Positions 31,689 to 39,895 of a DNA stretch of 64,000 nucleotides are shown here, piece by piece. The position numbers were made by a program, and so were the translations under genes. The notes under the pieces were generated by a model that was not told the origin of the DNA, did no database searches, and worked only from the letters and a program-made list of their open reading frames with translations. Position 1 is the first letter of the stretch. Each line of letters begins with the position of its first letter. The stretch is from Steroidobacteraceae bacterium (GTDB lineage: Bacteria; Pseudomonadota; Gammaproteobacteria; Steroidobacterales; Steroidobacteraceae): the NCBI GenBank assembly GCA_017853555.1, contig JAFMJH010000002.1, positions 62,001 through 126,000 of the forward strand, read 5' to 3'.

Positions 31689-32882
31689 TCACTCGGGCTT
31701 GCGTGCGAGCGCGGCGCCGACGCGGCGATAGGCTTCGCGGAACGGTATCCCCTCGCGCACCACGAGTTCGTTGGCGCGCTCGGCCGCATGGATCGAAGGA
31801 TCAAGCAGCACGTTCTCCGGTCGGAAGCGCATGGCATCGATCGCGGGCCCGAGGATGTTCGTGCTCGCGAGCGCAAGATCGATGCCGCGGAACAGCGGCG
31901 CCTTCAAAAGTTGCAGATCGCGCTGATAGCCCGAAGGCAGCTTGGCGAAGATGCCGAGCGCTTCGACGAGACAGCCGTGCGCGGTCGCGGTGCGCCCGCG
32001 CAGCAACTCGAATACGTCCGGATTGCGCTTCTGCGGCATGATCGACGAGCCGGTGGTGAACGCGTCGGGCAGTTCGACGAACGCGAACTCCTGGGTATAG
32101 AACAGGCATACGTCGGCGGCGAACCTTCCGAGGTCCTGCATCAAAAGTGCGATCTCGAACAGAACCTGCGCCTCTGCCTTGCCACGCGACAATTGCACCG
32201 CGGTCACGGGCTCTTGCGGCGCATCGAAGCCGAGTGCGCGCGTCGTCGCGGCACGATCGAGCGGCAGTGCCGGCGTGCCGTAGCCGGCGGCCGACCCCAA
32301 AGGATTGCGACCGAGTCGGCGTTGCGTCGCCTCGAGCCCCGCCGCATCGTCGCGCAGTTCGGCCGCGAAGCCGCCGGCCCACAAGGCGACCGAGCTCGGC
32401 ATCGCCTGCTGCATGTGGGTGTAGCCGGGGATCACGAGCGCGCCTTCGCGTGTCGCGAGACGCTCGAGCGCTTCGGCCACGTCGATGGCGCCATGCGCGA
32501 TTTGTTTGACGGCATCGCGCAGATAAAGGCGCAGTGCGGTCAACACCTGATCGTTGCGCGAACGACCGAGATGCACGCGGCCGCCCGCAGCCCCGATCAT
32601 CGCCGTGAGGCGTTGCTCGAGGGCCGTCTGTCCATCTTCGTCGAACAGTTCGATGCGCCACTCGCCGAGTGCATGCGTGGCTGCGAGTGACTCGAGGCCG
32701 CGCTCGATCGCCGCGCAGTCATCGCCCGACAACAAGCCTTGCGCATGCAGCATGCGCGCATGGGCGATCGACGCTTCGGCGTCGTAGCGCACGAGTCGTT
32801 CGTCGAGGGCGTGATCTTCACCCGCGGTATAGGCAAGCACGCGCTCGTCGAGCGGTGCGCCTTTGTCCCACAACCGGCTCAT
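31689..32882 (-). CDS. argH: Argininosuccinate lyase (short C-terminus)
   Basis: 397 residues. Signature GSSIMPQKRNPD and the substrate loop, GRSRNDQV and GYTHMQQAMPSS identify argininosuccinate lyase, which releases arginine and fumarate in the last step of arginine synthesis. The protein stops at AYRRVGAALARKPE, about 50 residues short of E. coli ArgH (457); the C-terminal helical tail is missing, while the catalytic regions contributed by three subunits are intact. ATG at 32882, overlapping the argB stop by 4 bases; a much longer open frame upstream is only a shadow of argB. Confidence 0.95.
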   Translation of the reverse strand: MSRLWDKGAPLDERVLAYTAGEDHALDERLVRYDAEASIAHARMLHAQGLLSGDDCAAIERGLESLAATHALGEWRIELFDEDGQTALEQRLTAMIGAAGGRVHLGRSRNDQVLTALRLYLRDAVKQIAHGAIDVAEALERLATREGALVIPGYTHMQQAMPSSVALWAGGFAAELRDDAAGLEATQRRLGRNPLGSAAGYGTPALPLDRAATTRALGFDAPQEPVTAVQLSRGKAEAQVLFEIALLMQDLGRFAADVCLFYTQEFAFVELPDAFTTGSSIMPQKRNPDVFELLRGRTATAHGCLVEALGIFAKLPSGYQRDLQLLKAPLFRGIDLALASTNILGPAIDAMRFRPENVLLDPSIHAAERANELVVREGIPFREAYRRVGAALARKPE

Positions 32883-33826
32883 GCCTGCGCGGCACCGCCG
32901 GCAGCGAGTTCCGCCGGCGCGAGTGCCTTCATGTTCGACACGACGAGCGTCCCCGTGCCTTCGTTGGTGAAGATTTCGGCGAGGATGGCATCGGCCGATT
33001 TGTAGGTGATGACGTGCACGCGGCGCACGCCGCCGTGCAGTGCACTCTCGATCGCCTTCACTTTCGGCAACATGCCGTCGATGACGCGCTTTTCCTTTTT
33101 GAGGCGTTCGAGACCGGCGAGGTCGGTGATCGAGATCACCGAGGACGGGTCGTCGACGTTCTCGAGGATGCCCGGCGCGCCCGTGCACAGCACGAGCTTT
33201 TCGGCGCCGAGCGCCGAGCCGATGGCCGACGCCACCGTGTCGGCGTTGATGTTGAGCAAGGTGCCGGAGCCGTCGCTCGAGAGCGGCGAGATGACGGGCA
33301 TCAGACCGTTGTCGAGCAATTTGCGGATCACGTCGGTGTCGATGTAGTCGATGTCGCCGACGAAACCGTAATCGACGGTCGCGTCGCTGCTCTGCAACTT
33401 CACCGGCGCGCGCTTGTGAGCCTGGATCAGGCCGGCGTCGACGCCGCTGATGCCGATCGCCGGCACGTTCAACTCGCGACATGCGGCGAGGATGCGCGTG
33501 TTGATGAGACCGCTCAGCACCATGGCGGTCGCATCGATGGACTGCGCGTCGGTGACGCGGCGCCCTTCGATCATCTGCGTCGGCACGCCGAGCTTCTCGG
33601 TCACTTCGGTGAGTTGCGGACCGCCGCCGTGCACGAACACGACCTTGATGCCGAGCGAGTGCAGGATCGCCACCTGCTCGATCAGACCACGAGTCGCCTC
33701 CGCATCGCCGAACACGCCGCCACCGGCTTTGACGACGAAAGTCTTGCCTTTGAACAGGCGGATGTATGGCGCCGCGCTGCGCAAGGCGCGAATCACGGCG
33801 GCAGGGTCGGGTTTGTGCTTGATCAT
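32879..33826 (-). CDS. argB: Acetylglutamate kinase
   Basis: 315 residues: KTFVVKAGGGVFGD near the start, FVHGGGPQLTEVTEKLG, the allosteric/ATP regions SPLSSDGSGTLLNINADTVASAIG and LVLCTGAPGILENVDDP, and GMLPKVKAIESALHGGV. It phosphorylates N-acetylglutamate. The family branch resembles the kinase part of the Xanthomonas bifunctional synthase-kinase, yet here there is no GNAT acetyltransferase domain after it: the protein ends ~35 residues past the kinase core. The first step (N-acetylglutamate formation) must be encoded elsewhere. 4-base overlap with argH downstream; 19 bases after argF'. Confidence 0.94.
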   Translation of the reverse strand: MIKHKPDPAAVIRALRSAAPYIRLFKGKTFVVKAGGGVFGDAEATRGLIEQVAILHSLGIKVVFVHGGGPQLTEVTEKLGVPTQMIEGRRVTDAQSIDATAMVLSGLINTRILAACRELNVPAIGISGVDAGLIQAHKRAPVKLQSSDATVDYGFVGDIDYIDTDVIRKLLDNGLMPVISPLSSDGSGTLLNINADTVASAIGSALGAEKLVLCTGAPGILENVDDPSSVISITDLAGLERLKKEKRVIDGMLPKVKAIESALHGGVRRVHVITYKSADAILAEIFTNEGTGTLVVSNMKALAPAELAAGGAAQA

Positions 33827-33845
33827 GGGCTTGGCTCCGGAGAAA

Positions 33846-34844
33846 TCAGTGGGCGAGCAGGCGGTGCAACACCGCCATTTGCGCAGGCAGACGGTTGTGC
33901 GCTTCCTGTTGCACGATGCTGCGTGCGCCGTCGAGCACTTCGTCGGCGACGGCGACGTTGCGCCGCACCGGCAGGCAGTGCATGAACTTGCAGTCGGCGT
34001 GCGTGGTGGCGAACCAGTCGTCGCGCACGCACCAGTCGGCGAGATTCGAGCGCAATGCGGCATCGCCCGCGGTGTCGCCGTAATGCGTGGTCGAACCCCA
34101 TTCTTTGGCGTAGAGCACGTGCGCGCCGGCCAATGCTTCGTCGCGGTTGGAAGTTTCGCGCACCGTGCCGCCCGAGGCCGCGGCCGCCGCGCGGGCTTTG
34201 TCCATGATTTCGGGTGGCAGTGCGAAGCCTTCGGGGCGCAGCACCACCACTTCCATGCCGCGATGCGCGGCCATGTGCACGGTTGCCGAAGGCACGGCGA
34301 TCGGCGTGACGCGCGGATGGTTCACCCACGAGAGCACGAATTTCGCGCGTTGCGGTACGCCGAGATCTTCCATGGTCTTCCAGTCCGCGAGCGACTGGCA
34401 GGGATGATTGACGGCGGACTCGAGGTTGATCAGCGGCTTTTTGACGACCGAGGCCATGGCTTTGAAGTTGGTCTCGGCGAGGTCGTAGCGCAAATCTTTG
34501 CCTTCGGCGAAGGCACGGATGCCGAGCGCGTCGCAATACGAGGCGAGCACGGGCAGCCCTTCGCGGATGTGTTCGGCCGCAGCGCCGTTCATCACCGCGC
34601 CGAGTCTGGTTTCGAGTTGCCAGGTGCCTTGGCCGGGCGTGATGACGAACGACGAGCCGCCGAGACGCAGCATCGCCACCTGGAACGAGGCGAGCGTCCG
34701 CAGCGAGGGATTGAAGAACACCAGGCCGAGAATCTTGCGCGCGAGCGCCTGCGGTTCGGGGTGCGTTTCGAGCCGGCGTGCCAGCGCGACGAGGTCCATG
34801 ACCTCTTCGCGCGGGAAGTCGGCGAGATCGAGAAAGTTTTTCAT
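33846..34844 (-). CDS. argF': N-acetylornithine carbamoyltransferase
   Basis: 332 residues. The carbamoyl-phosphate loop reads FFNPSLRTLASF, with SLRT in place of the STRT of ordinary ornithine carbamoyltransferases, and NHPCQSLADWKTMEDLG plus MHCLPVRRNV follow. These features, and the cluster context, match the Xanthomonas/Bacteroidetes transcarbamylases that act on N-acetyl- or N-succinyl-ornithine instead of ornithine. The product would be N-acetylcitrulline, so the pathway needs a deacetylase later; none is in this window. ATG at 34844, 4-base overlap with argD. Confidence 0.9.
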   Translation of the reverse strand: MKNFLDLADFPREEVMDLVALARRLETHPEPQALARKILGLVFFNPSLRTLASFQVAMLRLGGSSFVITPGQGTWQLETRLGAVMNGAAAEHIREGLPVLASYCDALGIRAFAEGKDLRYDLAETNFKAMASVVKKPLINLESAVNHPCQSLADWKTMEDLGVPQRAKFVLSWVNHPRVTPIAVPSATVHMAAHRGMEVVVLRPEGFALPPEIMDKARAAAAASGGTVRETSNRDEALAGAHVLYAKEWGSTTHYGDTAGDAALRSNLADWCVRDDWFATTHADCKFMHCLPVRRNVAVADEVLDGARSIVQQEAHNRLPAQMAVLHRLLAH

Positions 34845-35977
34845 AGGCTCGCGAGGGCCTCCCTGAGAAGATCGACGTGCTCGGCCGCGAGCGTATAAGG
34901 CGGCAGCAAGCGCACGATGTGAGGATCACCGCTGGTGCCGGTGAGGATGTTCCGGTCGAGCAGCGCCGCCTGGATTTCTTTGGCCGGCCGCGAGACGCGC
35001 AGGCCGTGCAGGAACCCCGCGCCCTGGTGACCGACGACGGGACCGACGTTGCACTGCTCGCGCAGCAAGGCGGACACGCGACGCACGTTCTCGAGCAGCC
35101 CTTCGTGTTCGATGGCATCGATCACCGCTTCGATCACCGCGCAGGCCATGGGGCCGCCACCGAAGGTCGTGCCCAGCCCTTCGAGTTTGATCGAAGCCGT
35201 GACCGCAGGCGCCATCAACAAAGCGCCGCAGGGGAAGCCGTTGCCGAGGGCTTTGGCGGTGGTGATCATGTCGGGCGTGACGCCGTACATGTTGGCGGCG
35301 AACGGCCAGCCGCTGCGTCCGACGCCGATTTGCACTTCGTCGAAGATCAGCAGTGCGCCGACTTCGTCGCAACGCTTGCGCAGCGCGGCGAGATATTCGG
35401 CGCCCATGTCGAAGGCGCCGCCGACGCCCTGCACGGGCTCGACGATCACCGCGGCGACGTCGTCGCCGATGCCCGCCGCGACCGCAGCCACGTCGCGGCG
35501 CGGCAAAAACGTGACGTCAAAAGGCGCGCGCGGAAACTCGTACCATTTTTTGTCAGCACCCCAGGTGACGGCCCCGGCGGCGGCCGTACGTCCGTGGAAT
35601 GCGCCTTCGATCGCCACCACGCGCGTGCGTCGCGTCATCTTGAACGCCATGCGCAAGGCGTTCTCGTTGGCTTCGGCGCCCGAGTTGACGAAGAACACGC
35701 TGTCGTAAGCCCCGCCCGCGAAGCGCGCGAGTTTCGTGGCCGCGCGCACGCGCACGTCCATCGGCACGGCGTTGCTCTGGAAATTGCAGGCTTGCGCCTG
35801 CTCGGTCAGCGCGCGCGTCCAGCCCGGATGCTTGTAGCCGAGGGCTGCCACCGCGTGGCCGCCGTAGAGATCGAGGATGCGCCGACCGTCGCGCGTGTGC
35901 AGCCACACGCCTTCGGCGTCCACGACCTCGATGGGATATTGCGCAAATACGGGCGCGAGATGATCTTTGGGGCTCAT
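34841..35977 (-). CDS. argD: Acetylornithine aminotransferase
   Basis: 378 residues, class III PLP aminotransferase. Visible: VFFVNSGAEANENALRMA, EGAFHGRTAAAGAVTW, LIFDEVQIGVGRSG (PLP-contacting Asp), and the Schiff-base lysine in TTAKALGNGFPCGALL. It converts N-acetylglutamate semialdehyde to N-acetylornithine with glutamate as amino donor. Slightly shorter at the ends than the E. coli enzyme but complete. Sits between argC (25-base gap) and argF' (4-base overlap). Confidence 0.94.
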   Translation of the reverse strand: MSPKDHLAPVFAQYPIEVVDAEGVWLHTRDGRRILDLYGGHAVAALGYKHPGWTRALTEQAQACNFQSNAVPMDVRVRAATKLARFAGGAYDSVFFVNSGAEANENALRMAFKMTRRTRVVAIEGAFHGRTAAAGAVTWGADKKWYEFPRAPFDVTFLPRRDVAAVAAGIGDDVAAVIVEPVQGVGGAFDMGAEYLAALRKRCDEVGALLIFDEVQIGVGRSGWPFAANMYGVTPDMITTAKALGNGFPCGALLMAPAVTASIKLEGLGTTFGGGPMACAVIEAVIDAIEHEGLLENVRRVSALLREQCNVGPVVGHQGAGFLHGLRVSRPAKEIQAALLDRNILTGTSGDPHIVRLLPPYTLAAEHVDLLREALASL

Positions 35978-36002
35978 GATGAATTCTTCGGAGTGGGTGC
36001 GC

Positions 36003-37064
36003 TCACGTCCAGCCGGGCGCTGGCGCGGTGAGACCGGTGGTCTCGGGCAGGTCGAACAGTCGGTTCATCCATTGCATGGCGCCACCGGCCGCCCCTTTGT
36101 CGAGGTTGTCGATGGCGCACATCACGGCGACGCTGCGACCGTCGGCCGCGGCGCTCAAGTGTGCATAGTTGCTCGCCACGACGTCTTTGACGCGCGGCGC
36201 GGTTTTGCTCACGCGCACGAACGGTGCACGCGCGTAATACTCGCGAAACTTCGCGAGCACGGCTTCAGTATCGAGGTTTTCGGTGAGCGTCGCTTGCACT
36301 GTCACGTGAATGCCGCGCGCGAACGGTCCGGAATGCGGCACGAAGGAAAACTCCGCTTCGACACCCGACGCCGCTGCAGCGCAGGCGGTGACCTCGGGCA
36401 CGTGCCGATGTCCGAGTGCGTTGTACGAATACAGATCCGAATGCCGCGTCGGGTGATGCGTGCCTTCGGTCGGCTTGCGACCCGAGCCCGTGCTGCCGGT
36501 CACGCCGCTCACGAACAGTTGCGGCTGCACGATGCCGAGCGTCAGCAGCGGCACGCTTGCCAGCAGCATCGCGGTGGCGAAACAGCCGGGGTGTGCGACG
36601 TGCGGCGTCGTCACGCGGGCGAGATGTTCGGGCACGGCGCAGGTGAACTGCGCGATGCGCGCCGGCGCGCCGTGCGCATGCTTGTACACGGCGGCGTAGG
36701 CGTCGGCAGTCGAGTAACGGTAATCGGCCGAGATGTCGACCACGCGCGGCTGCGTGCCCGCGGCTTCCGCGGCCGTCAACAAGGCATCGATGAGCGCCGC
36801 GCTCACGCCGTGCGGTGCGGCGGAAAAAATCGCGCTGCGCGGCAACGTCGTCACGCGTTGCGTGATCGTCTGCTGCGACTCGAACGCGAGGTCACCGAGC
36901 GCCGCCGCCAAATGCGGGAACGCCTTGCCGACGCTCTCGCCCGGTTGCGAATCGGAGAGCACGCCCGTCAACTCGAACTGCGGATGTCCGAGTACGAGGC
37001 GCAGCACTTCGCCGGCCACGTAGCCGGTGCCGCCGAGCACGATGACGGGTATGCGTGCGCTCAT
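36003..37064 (-). CDS. argC: N-acetyl-gamma-glutamyl-phosphate reductase
   Basis: 353 residues. Rossmann motif GGTGYVAGEVLRL, catalytic cysteine in VAHPGCFATAM, and the GVTGSTGSGRKPTEGTHH active-site loop with PHSGPFARGIHVTV. It reduces N-acetylglutamyl phosphate to the semialdehyde with NADPH. ATG at 37064 overlaps the stop of the P-loop protein gene upstream by 4 bases, tying that gene to the pathway. Confidence 0.94.
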   Translation of the reverse strand: MSARIPVIVLGGTGYVAGEVLRLVLGHPQFELTGVLSDSQPGESVGKAFPHLAAALGDLAFESQQTITQRVTTLPRSAIFSAAPHGVSAALIDALLTAAEAAGTQPRVVDISADYRYSTADAYAAVYKHAHGAPARIAQFTCAVPEHLARVTTPHVAHPGCFATAMLLASVPLLTLGIVQPQLFVSGVTGSTGSGRKPTEGTHHPTRHSDLYSYNALGHRHVPEVTACAAAASGVEAEFSFVPHSGPFARGIHVTVQATLTENLDTEAVLAKFREYYARAPFVRVSKTAPRVKDVVASNYAHLSAAADGRSVAVMCAIDNLDKGAAGGAMQWMNRLFDLPETTGLTAPAPGWT

Positions 37065-38134
37065 GACACGGCCGGAAATTTCGCGCCGAGACCGATGGCC
37101 TCGATGACGCAGTCGGCCAGACCCGCGCCGTCGGTGAGCGCATTGAAGGCGGGCACTTTCATTTGCTCGCGGATGATGTCGACGCCGACCGCGTTGTCGG
37201 TGGCCGGGCCGGTGACGGCGCAGGGCTCGACGCCGAAACGCTCGCGCAGCAATTTCACGCCACCCCAGGCGGCGACCGGGTCGTTGGCCGAGAGCACGAC
37301 GCCGGTCAAAGATTTGCGGATGTCTTCGCAATCGAGGATGGCATCGACGCCATAAGTGCCGAGGATGCCGTCGCCGAGTTCGAAGACGATCACGTCCGGC
37401 TTCTTCGCGGCGAGCTCGGTCATCATGGTGCGCGTGAGCGCAGGGCCGGTGGCGCGATTGGTCGAGATCACCCCGAGGTCGGTGAAGATCATCGAGTTGC
37501 GCGCACCGGCGTCTTCCATGGCGAGGATGTCGCGTCGCAGCGAGACGCCGGTCGCCTTGAAGCAGTCGACCACGAGGCCGCGATGCCGCATGCGACTCAC
37601 CATCGCGCAGGCCGCCGCGGTCTTGCCGGCTTCCATGCAGGTGCCGGCGAGCGCGACGACGGGCACGCCTTGGGTGTCGAGCGTCGTCTGCGGATCTAGC
37701 TTGCGATAGCCCGCGCGTGCGGGCACGCCGATGCGTTCGCCGAGATACGGGAACGTGAGCACCACGCCGAGCACGCGACAATCGAAGGGCTTGCCCTTGT
37801 CGGGGTTCGCCGAGTCGCACACGCCGAGTACGCCGCCGATGTTGAGCATCTGGATGATGTCGCCGGCGGCGAGCGTCTTCGGTACGTGACCCGAATAGCC
37901 GAACAAAGCCTTGCGGTGTCCGAGTGCGCCGACGACGATGTCGCCCTTGTTCACCTTGGCCATGCGGCCGCTGGTGAGCTCGAGGGTGTTGTAGTTCGCC
38001 TTGCTGGTGAGCACCTCGACCACCACGACGATGCCTTCTTCGGCCGGCAGGTCTTCGGTGGCGATGCGGACCTCGTGTCCGAGGCCGCAGGCCTGCGTCA
38101 CGGAAGCGACTTTGTCGACGACGATCGTTCTCAT
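37061..38134 (-). CDS. BioD-like P-loop NTPase of unknown function within the arginine operon
   Basis: 357 residues, function not recognised. The N-terminal ~155 residues form a beta-rich domain (VVVVEVLTSKANYNTLELTSGRM, DIVVGALGHRKALFGYSG). The C-terminal ~200 begin with a P-loop GTCMEAGKT (164-172) that fits the dethiobiotin-synthetase-type pattern GTxxExGKT, followed by DCFKATG, MIFTDLGVISTNRATG, DVIVFELGDGILGTYG and TGPATDN. This is the layout of SIMIBI-class ATPases (BioD, CobQ, DUF1611-like). It overlaps argG and argC by 4 bases each, so it is firmly inside the operon, where argE or argA might be expected. Possible roles are an amide ligase, a regulatory sensor or an accessory factor; none is demonstrated. 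Confidence 0.75.
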   Translation of the reverse strand: MRTIVVDKVASVTQACGLGHEVRIATEDLPAEEGIVVVVEVLTSKANYNTLELTSGRMAKVNKGDIVVGALGHRKALFGYSGHVPKTLAAGDIIQMLNIGGVLGVCDSANPDKGKPFDCRVLGVVLTFPYLGERIGVPARAGYRKLDPQTTLDTQGVPVVALAGTCMEAGKTAAACAMVSRMRHRGLVVDCFKATGVSLRRDILAMEDAGARNSMIFTDLGVISTNRATGPALTRTMMTELAAKKPDVIVFELGDGILGTYGVDAILDCEDIRKSLTGVVLSANDPVAAWGGVKLLRERFGVEPCAVTGPATDNAVGVDIIREQMKVPAFNALTDGAGLADCVIEAIGLGAKFPAVS

Positions 38135-39342
38135 TTCTTTGCAGCCCTCTCACCGGCACGGTGATGAAACATTCCGGACAATCCGACGATGCGCGAGAAG
38201 CCGAGCGCATCGGCCGCGCTCCATTCGCCGGTGGCTTCGCCGTAGACGCCCTTCGAGGCCGCCATCAACGAATATGCGGAGTCGACGCCCTCGACGAACA
38301 CCGAGCCGGGGCGGAACAGCACGTTCACCACGCCCGTGACGCGCTGCTGCGATTTCAGGAACAGCGCTTCGATGTCGCGACACACCGGGTCGAGCAACTG
38401 ACCCTCATGCACCCAGTCGCCATAAGGGCCGGCGAGCATTTCTTTGATGCGCTGCTGGCGCGCGCTCAGCACGAGCTTCTCGAGTTCGCGGTGCGCATTG
38501 AGCAGCACTTCGGCGGCCGGAGCTTCGAAAGCCACGCGACCTTTGGTGCCGATGATGGTATCGCCGAGATGGACGCCGCGACCGATGCCGTAGGGGCCGG
38601 CGAGCAACTCGAGTTTTTCGATCACTTCGACCGGCGAGAGCGTCTGGCCGTCGAGGCCGCAGGGCACGCCGTGTTCGAAGTGGATCACGTGACGCTCGGG
38701 CGCGCGCGGCTTCGTGAACGCATCGCGCGAGAGCACCCATGCGTCATCGGGGATGCTGCCTTGCGAGGTGAGCGTTTCTTTGCCGCCGATGCTCACGCCC
38801 CACAGGCCGCGATTGATCGAGTACGCCGCACCGTGCGGCGGCACCGGCAGATTGCGCGCTTGCAGGAAGTCGAGCTCTTCCTGGCGCTTGAAGGTCTTGT
38901 CGCGCACCGGCGCGATGATCTCGAGTTCGGGCGCGAGCGTGCGCAACGCGACTTCGAACCGCACTTGGTCGTTGCCGGCGGCGGTGCAACCGTGGGCGAT
39001 GCTGCCGGTGCCGAGCTGGCGCGCCATCAGCGCGATGGTCTGCGCCTGCATCACGCGTTCGGCGCCGACGCAGAGCGGATACAACTGGCCGCGGCGCACG
39101 TTGCCCATGATCAAAAATTTCAGCACTTGCTCGAAGTAGTCGGCGCGCGCGTCGATCTGGTGGTGTTCGCTCGCGCCGAGCGCGAGTGCCCGCTCGCGCA
39201 GCGTGTTGCGCGTGGCCGCATCGATGCCGCCGGTGTCGACGGTGACCGTGATGATCGGTCGGCCGTAATTCTCCTTGAGCCAAGGCACGAGAAACGAGGT
39301 GTCGAGTCCGCCGGAGTAGGCGAGGACGATGGGCTGGGACAT
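38131..39342 (-). CDS. argG: Argininosuccinate synthase
   Basis: 403 residues. The PP-loop LAYSGGLDTSFLVPWL binds ATP; GCTAAGNDQVRFE and the citrulline/aspartate-binding segments follow. It joins citrulline and aspartate to argininosuccinate. First enzyme gene of the operon, 14 bases after argR. The downstream P-loop gene starts inside its stop codon region. Confidence 0.95.
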   Translation of the reverse strand: MSQPIVLAYSGGLDTSFLVPWLKENYGRPIITVTVDTGGIDAATRNTLRERALALGASEHHQIDARADYFEQVLKFLIMGNVRRGQLYPLCVGAERVMQAQTIALMARQLGTGSIAHGCTAAGNDQVRFEVALRTLAPELEIIAPVRDKTFKRQEELDFLQARNLPVPPHGAAYSINRGLWGVSIGGKETLTSQGSIPDDAWVLSRDAFTKPRAPERHVIHFEHGVPCGLDGQTLSPVEVIEKLELLAGPYGIGRGVHLGDTIIGTKGRVAFEAPAAEVLLNAHRELEKLVLSARQQRIKEMLAGPYGDWVHEGQLLDPVCRDIEALFLKSQQRVTGVVNVLFRPGSVFVEGVDSAYSLMAASKGVYGEATGEWSAADALGFSRIVGLSGMFHHRAGERAAKK

Positions 39343-39356
39343 GAAGGGACCTTGTG

Positions 39357-39809
39357 TCAGAGGCGAAATAGAGAGCGCAGTCTCGCGACCACGGTGCTTT
39401 GCGCGGTGCTGCCGTCGGTGGCGATGAAGATGGTGTCGTCACCGGAGATGGTGCCGACCACTTCGGGCCAGGCCGCTTTGTCGATCGCGATGGCGACGCT
39501 TTGCGCCGCGCCGATCGTGGTGCGCAACACGGTGAGCGCATCGCCCGCGGTCGCCACGCCGCGCACGAACTGCCGCAGGGTGCCGAAGTCGTCGAGCGTG
39601 CGTACGTCGTCGTCGGAGGGCGGCAGATATCGACCGCCGGCCTTGAGCACGCCGAGTTCGCGCAAATCGCGGCTGATGGAGGACTGCGTCACTTCGTGGC
39701 CTTGCTCGCGCAGCAGGCGCACGAGCTCATCCTGCTTGCGCACGGGCGCGCCGCGCAGGATGCGCAGGATCGCCGTTTGGCGGGTCGAGTGATGGAGGTC
39801 GGCGTGCAT
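39357..39809 (-). CDS. argR: Arginine repressor ArgR
   Basis: 150 residues: N-terminal winged helix-turn-helix (RQTAILRILRGAPVRKQDELVRLLREQGHEVTQSSISRDLRELGV) and C-terminal hexamerisation/arginine-binding domain (AIDKAAWPEVVGTISGDDTIFIAT, where GDDTI is diagnostic). It represses arginine genes when arginine is abundant. I prefer the ATG at 39809 over one at 39830 because the -10 box (39822-39827) lies between them; transcription would begin only ~6-8 bases before 39809, so the mRNA is almost leaderless. ArgR-type operators overlap the start, implying autoregulation of argR and the following operon. Confidence 0.93.
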   Translation of the reverse strand: MHADLHHSTRQTAILRILRGAPVRKQDELVRLLREQGHEVTQSSISRDLRELGVLKAGGRYLPPSDDDVRTLDDFGTLRQFVRGVATAGDALTVLRTTIGAAQSVAIAIDKAAWPEVVGTISGDDTIFIATDGSTAQSTVVARLRSLFRL

Positions 39810-39850
39810 AAAATTGCACGAATTATTCATAATTATGCGGCGCCAGTCAA
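39804..39850 (-). promoter_or_regulatory. argR operon promoter with overlapping ARG-box-like operators
   Basis: Minus strand: -35 TTGACT (39845-39850), exactly 17 bases, then -10 AATAAT (39822-39827). Two palindromes overlap it: CATAATTATG (39828-39837) in the spacer, and GTGCAATTTTATGCAC (39804-39819) across the transcription start and start codon. The second fits the ARG-box pattern TGnAT-AT-rich-ATnCA well. Binding of ArgR would block polymerase directly. Confidence 0.75.
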
Positions 39851-39895
39851 GACCGCCCCGGGCGCCGAAGGGGTATGGAGCGACGGCGGGCCCGG

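Noticed and set aside
31689-33482. Possible ArgB-ArgH or larger fusion protein (597 codons)
   Set aside because: The upstream ~200 codons are a shadow of argB in another frame; ArgH starts at the ATG at 32882.
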